Source of the DNA: Victivallales bacterium
GTDB taxonomy: Bacteria; Verrucomicrobiota; Lentisphaeria; Oligosphaerales; Oligosphaeraceae
Reading direction: 5' to 3'
Assembly: GCA_017543165.1 (NCBI GenBank)
Contig: JAFYGL010000753.1
Span: forward strand, 1 to 6,775
Length of the DNA stretch: 6,775 nt
Below the pieces are notes generated by a model. It made no database searches. It was given only the letters and a program-made list of their open reading frames with translations, and was not told where the DNA came from. Positions within the stretch are counted from its first letter, which is position 1. The number at the start of each line of letters is the position of its first letter. The translations under genes and the position numbers were made by a program. Below are positions 1-5,143 of the stretch, in pieces.

Positions 1-312
1 GACTATTATCTTCAGCCCCAGTAGCGACGAAAGGCGGCTTGCCTCAAAATAGCGCAATGCCAGAAAGAAGCACAACTGCCCCAGCATGAACGCGGCAACC
101 CAAGCCACCACCTTCAACGCAAACATCCCTGGCTGCTGCAAGGACGCAAACGGGAACAGGAACGGCGTAAACGGCAGGGACAGTATCAGCATCCCCACCA
201 TGCCATACGTAAGGAGCCGTCCTTCCTCGTTGTAGCGCTTCATGAAACGCGCGTTGAACAAATAGCCTATGGAATTGAAGAAGGCTGCCAGAAAACCGCA
301 GAATATTCCCAT
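1..312 (-). CDS. EamA/DMT-family transporter, N-terminal part (cut by window edge)
   Basis: Open frame of 104 codons from ATG at 312 down to base 1 with no stop, so the gene continues past the left edge. The product begins MGIFCGFLAAFFNSIGYLF. Hydrophobic stretches at about residues 2-20, 37-54 and 64-87 are separated by the short basic loop RFMKRYNEEGR, and a fourth stretch starts near residue 93 (SSLLGLKIIV). The pattern FFLALRYFEASRLSSLLGL resembles the end of TM3 and start of TM4 in drug/metabolite (EamA) transporters, which normally have about 10 TM helices in about 290-300 residues; only a third is visible. Substrate cannot be told. No in-frame ATG lies upstream and no convincing SD precedes 312, so the start is chosen because it opens directly into TM1. 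The gene lies 95 bases beyond the end of the oxidoreductase gene, on the far side of a strong terminator, so it probably has its own promoter; I could not identify one in 313-358. Confidence 0.72.
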   Translation of the reverse strand, partial: MGIFCGFLAAFFNSIGYLFNARFMKRYNEEGRLLTYGMVGMLILSLPFTPFLFPFASLQQPGMFALKVVAWVAAFMLGQLCFFLALRYFEASRLSSLLGLKIIV

Positions 313-358
313 GTTTTGAAAAGTGGTTGAAGGTTGAGTTGTTTGTGAGCGCCCACAT

Positions 359-395
359 AAAAAAGGCGCACCCTGGTGTTTCAGAGTGCGCCTTT
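359..395 (-). terminator. Intrinsic terminator of the pyruvate:ferredoxin oxidoreductase gene
   Basis: Read on the minus strand, AAAGGCGCACTCTG (395-382), loop AAACAC (381-376) and CAGGGTGCGCCTTT (375-362) form a 14-bp stem with a single G-U wobble. It is followed by a run of six T (364-359, overlapping the stem base). It starts 12 bases after the TAA at 408-410. It is a textbook rho-independent terminator and separates this transcript from the transporter gene beyond it. Confidence 0.93.
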
Positions 396-407
396 GCGGG
401 GCTGTTG

Positions 408-1001
408 TTACATCAGCTTGCCAACGGTCTGGATGAATTCCATACGCTTGGCGGCGTCTGCCTCGGCCTGCTTGAAGAGTTCTTCAGCATGCTTCGGGTT
501 CGCCTTGAGCAACAGCTTGTAACGGCCTTCGGACTGGAGGAATTCCTGGAAGGTGCCGTTTGCGGCGGCCTTCACATCCCAGTGGAAGCGTGCATCGCCT
601 TCGCCAGCGGGGTTGAAGCGGTACACTGGATAGTATCCTGCCTCGACGGCGCGCTTCTGCTCGGTCTGTGTCTTGCTCATATCGATGGTATGTGCAATAC
701 ATGGCGCGTATGCGAAGATGATGGAAGGACCATTGTATGCCTCGGCTTCCTGGAATGCCTTCAGTGTCTGTGCACGGTCATAGCCCAATGCCACGCTGGC
801 CACATAGACGTAGCCATAGCTCATGCACATGAAGCCCATGTTCTTCTTGTAGGTCTTCTTGCCGCCTGCCGCGAACTTGGCAACTGCCGCGGTAGGTGTG
901 GACTTGGAGGCCTGTCCTCCTGTGTTGGAGTAAACCTCGGTATCCAGGACCAGGATGTTCACATTGCGGTTCTGAGCGACCACGTGGTCGATGCCGCCGT
1001 A
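408..1001 (-). CDS. C-terminal segment of the oxidoreductase after the internal UGA
   Basis: The 197 codons following the UGA continue the PFOR homology in the same frame, without any shift: YGGIDHVVAQNRNVNILVL, then DTEVYSNTGGQASKSTP (end of the TPP/Mg motif), then APCIAHTIDMS with the fourth ligand (Cys1090 of the full frame) of the proximal [4Fe-4S] cluster, ending GKLM-TAA. A GTG at 983 could be taken as a start and would give 191 residues. No SD precedes it, and a fragment starting there lacks the GDG half of the TPP motif, so independent translation is unlikely. It is better read as the tail of the same protein than as a separate gene. No frameshifts or further stops have accumulated, so any inactivation is recent or only apparent. 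Confidence 0.9.
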   Translation of the reverse strand, partial: YGGIDHVVAQNRNVNILVLDTEVYSNTGGQASKSTPTAAVAKFAAGGKKTYKKNMGFMCMSYGYVYVASVALGYDRAQTLKAFQEAEAYNGPSIIFAYAPCIAHTIDMSKTQTEQKRAVEAGYYPVYRFNPAGEGDARFHWDVKAAANGTFQEFLQSEGRYKLLLKANPKHAEELFKQAEADAAKRMEFIQTVGKLM

Positions 1002-3968
1002 TCAGATATCGTTTGCCCAACCATCACCACCGATGATCCACACGGACTTGTCCGTGAAGTAGTCGGCCAGTTCATTGACCTTTGCCAGCACTGGGCAGCC
1101 GCACTTTGCGGCATACTTGGCGATGAGGGCCTTTGCGGCTTCCTGAGCGGCGATTGCCTCAATGCTCTTGGAATTGTCCCAGAAGGACAGTGCCTTGCCG
1201 ATTGCGTCCTTCAGGTCGGCAGGCGCCTCTGCGTTTTCAAGAACCTTGCCGCAGTAGTCCTTCAATGTTTCGCGGTTGGAATCGATGGCGTAGCGCATGC
1301 CGAGACCGAATTCCGCATTGTCCTCGAACAGGGAGTTTGCCCATGCGGGGCCGCGTCCGTTCTTTGCCTTTGCGTATGGGATGGTCGGGAATGTGCCAGA
1401 GTAGATGGAGGAGCATCCAGTCGCGTTGGCGACAACCATGTTCTCGCCGAACAACTGGCTTGCCAGCTTGACGTATGGTGTTTCACCGCAGCCTGCGCAG
1501 GCGCCAGAGAACTCGAACAAAGGCCTGCGGAGCATGGCGCCCTTCAAAGTGGTAGGAGCGTTCTTGCCCAGGATGTTGTCCTCTGTGCTCTCGAAGAACT
1601 TCTCGTTGGCGTTTTCACCAGCGGCGCGTTCCGCTTCCAGGGTGGACCAGGTAAGCGCGGCGGCCTCGGGCTTGCCGTCCTTGGCGGCCTTCTGGTTGAC
1701 TGGGCACTGGTCGAGGCAGACGCCGCAGCCCATGCAGTCTTCGATATAGACCTGAACCTTGAACTTCAGGCCATCCGCCTTTGGCAGCGGATCCTTTGTC
1801 GCGAACGAGGCAGGCGCAGCAGCCAGGTCTTCCACCTTGAACAGCTTGGTGCGGATTGCCGCGTGTGGGCAGGAGGAGGCGCAGATGCCGCACTGGATAC
1901 ATGCATTGATGTTCCACTTCGGCACCTTTGGAGCGAAGCCGCGCTTCTCAAGGGCCGCTGTGCCAGTGGGCAGCGTGCCGTCCAGACTCATTGCGGAAAC
2001 AGGAATTGCATCGCCGTTGTTGCGCATACTGGGTTCGATGATCTTCTTTGCGAAGTCGTCTGCATCATCTGGGATGAGCTTCAGCATGTCAGCGTGCGCC
2101 ACGCCATCCAGCGAGGCTGGAACCTTGACCTGCACGCATGCGTCGGCGGCAGCGTCAACCAGTTCGTTGTTCATGTCAATGACAGCCTGGCCTTTCTTTG
2201 CGAAGGTCTTGGCGTTCAATGCCTTCATTTCCTTTGCGGCATCGTCAAATGGAACAATGCCAGACACCTTGAAGTACGCCACCATCATGACGGTGTTGGC
2301 GCCCTTGCCGCGCAGGCCAGGCTTGGTCTTCACGATCTGCTCTGCATTCACGTTGTAGAACTTGATGTCGTTGGCGATGATGTATTCCTGCATGTCGCGG
2401 GTCAGGTGCGAGAAGACCTCGTCATTGCTGTAGTGGCTGTTCAGCAGGAATGTGCCGCCCTTCTTCAGGCCCTTCAGCAGGTCGTAGCGGCCGATGTATG
2501 CCGCGCAGGAGCAGGACACCAGGTCGGGGCTGGTGATGAGGTAGGTGGACTTGATTGGGCTGTCCGAAAAGCGCAGATGCGAGCAGGTCAGGCCGAAGGA
2601 CTTCTTTGAGTCGTATGCGAAGTATGCCTGTGCATCCTTGTTGGTGAGGTGGCCGATGACCTTGATTGTGGTCTTGTTTGCGCCGACTGTTCCGTCGCCG
2701 CCCAGGCCGTAGAACATGCAGGCTGTGGTGCCGGCAGGCTCTGTGGTGATGTGCTCGTCGATCTTGAGTGACAGGTTGGTCACGTCATCGTCGATGCCCA
2801 CTGTGAAGCCGTGGAAGCCGCCCTTTTCAAGATGCTTGTAGACGGCCAGGATCATTGAAGGAGTGAAGTCCTTGCTGGAGAGGCCGTAGCGCCCGCCGAT
2901 GATTGTGATTGCGGGGTTGTTCACGGCGACCTTGACATCCATATACAGAGGCTCGCCGATTGCGCCTGGCTCCTTGGTGCGGTCCAGAACGGCGATGCGC
3001 TTGACGGTCTTGGGCAGGACTGCCAGGAACTTGTCCGCATAGAAAGGACGATACAGGCGGACCTTGATCAGGCCGTACTTGGTGCCGCGCGTGGCGTTCA
3101 GGTATTCGATGGTCTCTTCGATTGCCTCGCAGGAGGAGCCCATGGACACGATGACGTCTGTCGCGTCTGGAGCGCCGACATAGTCGAACAGGTGGTAGCT
3201 GCGGCCAGTGACTTCCGCGACCTGGTCCATCTTGGCCTGGACGATGTCGCCCACTGCGTCATAGTATTTGTTGACGGTCTCGCGGCCCTGGAAATAGACG
3301 TCGCCATTCTGTGCGCCGACCTTGGTGATTGGCTTTTCTGGGCGCATTCCGCGGGCGCGGAATTCCTCGATGGCCTTCTTGTCGATCATCTTTGCTATGG
3401 TCTCGTATGGGATTTCCTCGAACTTGTGGACTTCGTGTGAGGTGCGGAATCCATCAAAGAACTGCAGGAATGGAACCTTGGAGGGATAGGTGGAGAGGTG
3501 CGCCACCAGAGCCAGGTCCATCTCCTCCTGGACGGAGTTTGCGCACAGCATCGCGAAGCCCGTGTTGCGGCAGGCCATCACATCGGAATGGTCGCCGAAG
3601 ATTGCCAGGGACTGGCAGGCCAGCGAGCGAGCCGTAACGTGGAACACGGTCGGCAGCATTTCGCCAGCGATCTTGTACATGTTAGGAATCATAAGGAGAA
3701 GGCCCTGCGAGGCCGTGTATGTGGTGGTCAGCGAGCCAGCCGCCAGCATTCCGTGCACGGCACCTGCCGCGCCTGCCTCGGACTGCATTTCAACAACCGA
3801 GACCTGCTTGCCCCAGATGTTCCTCTTGTCTTCTGCTGCCCATTGGTCAACCCATTCGCCCATTGTCGATGAAGGTGTGATTGGGTAGATTGCGGCAGTC
3901 TCGCTAAGGGCATAGGCCACGTATGCTGCTGCGTAGTTGCCATCTTGTGTGTTGATGTTTCCCGACAT
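408..3968 (-). CDS. nifJ: Pyruvate:ferredoxin (flavodoxin) oxidoreductase, interrupted by in-frame UGA at codon 989
   Basis: Single-chain PFOR: pyruvate + CoA + oxidised ferredoxin/flavodoxin to acetyl-CoA + CO2 + reduced carrier, in the cytoplasm of anaerobes. The locus is 1187 codons including stop, matching the family's usual ~1170-1190 residues. Start ATG at 3968 (MSGNINTQDGN) is set by SD AGGAGA eight bases upstream. Visible parts in order: N-terminal domain with YPITPSS (Thr31), Glu64 and Arg114, equivalent to pyruvate/TPP contacts in Desulfovibrio africanus PFOR; gamma-type domain starting near GLGGDG (421-426); EKR motif (674-676); two ferredoxin-like clusters, Cys690/693/696/700 and Cys745/748/751/755; TPP domain with proximal-cluster Cys824, 827 and 852, GDG at 981-983, DTEVYSNTGGQ, and the fourth cysteine Cys1090. 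Codon 989 is TGA within the TPP motif (GGDGWANDI-stop-YGGIDHV); the frame is otherwise unbroken to TAA at 408-410. If UGA stops translation, a 988-residue product lacking TPP and cluster ligands results. Error, mutation and recoding cannot be separated from sequence alone. Confidence 0.95.
1002..1004 (-). other. In-frame UGA codon within the TPP-binding motif
   Basis: Minus-strand reading ...GGTTGGGCAAACGATATC-TGA-TACGGCGGC... gives GWANDI-stop-YGG. Family members normally have glycine here (DIGYGG or DIGFGG). GGA to TGA needs one change; GGC, the codon used just downstream, would need two. The preceding AAC (Asn) also falls where many PFORs have Tyr (GWAYDIG). The two other visible stop codons in the window are TAA (oxidoreductase end) and TAG (araC end), so nothing in the window independently shows UGA acting as a stop. 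Confidence 0.97.
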
Positions 3969-3974
3969 TCTTTC

Positions 3975-4005
3975 TTTCTCCTGAATGATTACGGTTACGG
4001 AGAAA
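3975..4005 (-). promoter_or_regulatory. Leader hairpin that can mask the oxidoreductase Shine-Dalgarno
   Basis: In the mRNA, UUUCUCC (4005-3999) is perfectly complementary to GGAGAAA (3981-3975), leaving a 17-base loop. The 3' arm contains most of the SD AGGAGA (3982-3977), which is eight bases before the ATG at 3968. The pairing is seen directly. Its stability is modest (4 A-U and 3 G-C pairs closing a long loop) and a regulatory role is inference; a purine-rich SD pairing with a nearby pyrimidine run can arise by chance. Confidence 0.35.
3977..3982 (-). promoter_or_regulatory. Ribosome binding site of nifJ
   Basis: AGGAGA on the minus strand with an eight-base gap to ATG at 3968. It decides the start MSGNINTQDGN over the 34-codon upstream in-frame extension beginning near 4070, whose residues do not resemble the family's N-terminus. 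Confidence 0.88.
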
Positions 4006-4078
4006 ATGCAGTGCAAAGGCTCCGCACTTGCTCCACTTAAATTAAAATGCCTTGCGGCTGGACAAAACAATCAGGCAA

Positions 4079-4106
4079 AATTTAACATACAAGCACCGAT
4101 TGTCAA
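4079..4106 (-). promoter_or_regulatory. Sigma70-like promoter of nifJ
   Basis: Minus strand: perfect -35 TTGACA (4106-4101), 16-base spacer, -10 TAAATT (4084-4079, four of six matches to TATAAT). Transcription would start near 4072, giving a leader of roughly 105 bases before the nifJ ATG. The box lies in the 176-base gap after the araC stop, so the oxidoreductase can be expressed independently of araC. No terminator for araC is evident in the gap, so readthrough is also possible. Confidence 0.6.
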
Positions 4107-4144
4107 TTCGCAATTTACAAAGCGGCCAAGGCAGGTCCGAATCC

Positions 4145-4984
4145 CTATGAATTCTCCGCCGCCATTTTTCTGAAGGCGCCAGGCGGCATGCCGACATTTT
4201 TCCTGAAGAAATGGCAGAATGCATAGACCGAGGAGAATCCGCATAATTCCGCTATGTTCTCAAGGGAGGAAGTCGTCATCATCAGGTGGTACTTGGCCAT
4301 TTTGACGCGCCTTTCAGACATGTATTTTCCAATTGTCATGCCAGTCTCCCTCTTGAAAATCTGGCGCAGGTTGCTCACCGATGTATGGGCGTGGGATGCT
4401 ATATGCTGCAGTGACACAATTTCGCATGGGTGTCTGCGAATCCAGTTGATTGCCTTTACTGTGATTTCTGAGTAGCTTTTCGGGAAATCCGTCGATATGC
4501 TTTTCTTGAGGAGCCTTAGCAGCTGGAACAGCGCCAGAGAGGCGTCTGCGGAACGCGACTCGTTGTATGCCTGGCATAGCTTTTCCAGGATTTTCTCCGC
4601 CTCTGGGGACATGTCCAGCATCTCGTTGTTGATGGGCAGGTATTGCTGGGCGGAGGGCAGCTCGAATGTGATGAGCATGCGCCTGTAGCCATGCTCCATA
4701 TCTGAATATGTCTTTTCAAGCTGCCAGCGATGCCCTCCCCAATGCAGGAAGGCCTTGCCAGGATTTATGACGAGCCTTCCATAGTGCTCAAGGGAATACT
4801 CGACGGGGACGGCAGGTATGACCAGTGTGTATCTGTCATGGGTGAAATTAATGATCGGGTACCAGTCGTGGGTGAAGATGAGGATGCTGTTCGGCAAGGC
4901 AAAGCCTTCTGGAAGGGAGAGCCCGTTGAAGTAGTCGTCTATGTCGAATTTTCCCAGATAGCTGTCTATGATTTGCTTTAGCAT
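4145..4984 (-). CDS. AraC-family transcriptional regulator
   Basis: A 279-residue DNA-binding regulator from ATG at 4984 to TAG at 4145-4147. The C-terminal ~105 residues (about 173-279) are a typical AraC/XylS double helix-turn-helix domain. The first HTH is around 189-212 (IVSLQHIASHAHTSVSNLRQ then IFKRETG), followed by linker YMSERRVKMAKYHLM. The second is around 238-263 (LENIAELCGFSSVYAFCHFF), ending in the family signature VGMPPGAFRK. The N-terminal ~165 residues are beta-rich with several aromatics and His (FTHDWYPIINFTHDRY, HWGGHRW), consistent with a cupin-like effector-sensing domain, but no ligand can be assigned. The length is normal for the family. No SD is apparent before the ATG (AATTAAAAACC). 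It is transcribed divergently from the DUF4838 gene with 159 bases between start codons, a common layout for a regulator controlling a neighbouring glycan-use gene; that link is inferred. Confidence 0.93.
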   Translation of the reverse strand: MLKQIIDSYLGKFDIDDYFNGLSLPEGFALPNSILIFTHDWYPIINFTHDRYTLVIPAVPVEYSLEHYGRLVINPGKAFLHWGGHRWQLEKTYSDMEHGYRRMLITFELPSAQQYLPINNEMLDMSPEAEKILEKLCQAYNESRSADASLALFQLLRLLKKSISTDFPKSYSEITVKAINWIRRHPCEIVSLQHIASHAHTSVSNLRQIFKRETGMTIGKYMSERRVKMAKYHLMMTTSSLENIAELCGFSSVYAFCHFFRKNVGMPPGAFRKMAAENS

Positions 4985-5016
4985 GGTTTTTAATTGCTGT
5001 AATGAAACTTGGGGAT

Positions 5017-5045
5017 AATATACCTCATTATTTTGAAATTGTCAT
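5017..5045 (-). promoter_or_regulatory. Sigma70-like promoter of the araC-family gene
   Basis: Minus strand: -35 ATGACA (5045-5040, five of six matches), exactly 17 bases, then -10 TATATT (5022-5017). The predicted start is near 5010, about 25 bases before the ATG at 4984. The -35 box occupies the centre of the inverted repeat at 5032-5051, so a protein bound there would block this promoter; this suggests autorepression. Confidence 0.62.
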
Positions 5046-5051
5046 TTCAAA
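5032..5051. repeat. Inverted repeat in the divergent intergenic region (operator candidate)
   Basis: TTTGAAAT (5032-5039), spacer TGTC, ATTTCAAA (5044-5051): two perfect 8-base arms. It overlaps the araC -35 box and lies about 60 bases upstream of the likely start of the DUF4838 transcript, a position from which a regulator could repress one gene and activate the other. AraC proteins more often bind direct repeats, so the binding protein is not certain. Confidence 0.6.
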
Positions 5052-5055
5052 CAAA

Positions 5056-5070
5056 AAATATGGCATATTT
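5056..5070. repeat. Second inverted repeat in the divergent intergenic region
   Basis: AAATATG (5056-5062), single G, CATATTT (5064-5070): perfect 7-base arms. It lies four bases beyond the first repeat and just upstream of the expected -35 region of the DUF4838 promoter. The region is AT-rich, so short palindromes are less surprising here than elsewhere. Confidence 0.42.
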
Positions 5071-5073
5071 AGC

Positions 5074-5102
5074 ATTTTCTATTTGATAATTTTGTTTATA
5101 AT
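5074..5102 (+). promoter_or_regulatory. Probable promoter of the DUF4838 gene, strong -10 and weak -35
   Basis: A perfect TATAAT stands at 5097-5102. The hexamer 17 bases upstream (ATTTTC, 5074-5079) is a poor -35, the pattern expected of a promoter that needs an activator. The start would be near 5109, giving a leader of about 35 bases to ATG 5144. With this AT content a chance TATAAT is possible. Confidence 0.45.
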
Positions 5103-5132
5103 TACAACTACAAAAAAGTTACCTTTGACGAT

Positions 5133-5137
5133 GGGAG
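5133..5137 (+). promoter_or_regulatory. Ribosome binding site of the DUF4838 gene
   Basis: GGGAG with six bases to ATG 5144. It supports 5144 over the second in-frame ATG at 5156, although TATGGAAC is repeated at 5143 and 5155 and both starts keep the signal peptide. Confidence 0.65.
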
Positions 5138-5143
5138 CGATAT

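Noticed and set aside
44..358. Minus-strand open frame overlapping the transporter start
   Set aside because: It is in a different frame from the clearly hydrophobic transporter frame beginning at 312, and it starts at the foot of the terminator; its protein has no coherent features.
408..983. Independent small gene starting at GTG 983
   Set aside because: It is the continuation of nifJ in the same frame, has no SD, and would lack half of the cofactor-binding motif.
327..2609. 760-codon open frame on the plus strand opposite nifJ
   Set aside because: It is the antisense shadow of the oxidoreductase: the real gene rarely uses the codons TTA, CTA and TCA that would give stops on the other strand. 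The translation is Cys/Leu/Val-rich, has no recognisable domain, and starts inside the terminator region without an SD.
3969..4070. Upstream in-frame extension of nifJ adding 34 residues
   Set aside because: The residues do not match the PFOR N-terminus, while ATG 3968 has a strong SD at the right distance and gives family-like numbering (Thr31, Glu64, Arg114).
4085..4144. Terminator after the araC-family gene
   Set aside because: No GC-rich stem followed by T residues is visible between the TAG at 4145 and the nifJ promoter, so none is annotated.
5087..5094. TAATTTTG, a match to the Bacteroidota -7 box (TAnnTTTG)
   Set aside because: The motif is short and expected by chance in AT-rich DNA, and the good SD sequences in the window do not point to Bacteroidota; the overlapping perfect TATAAT region was preferred.
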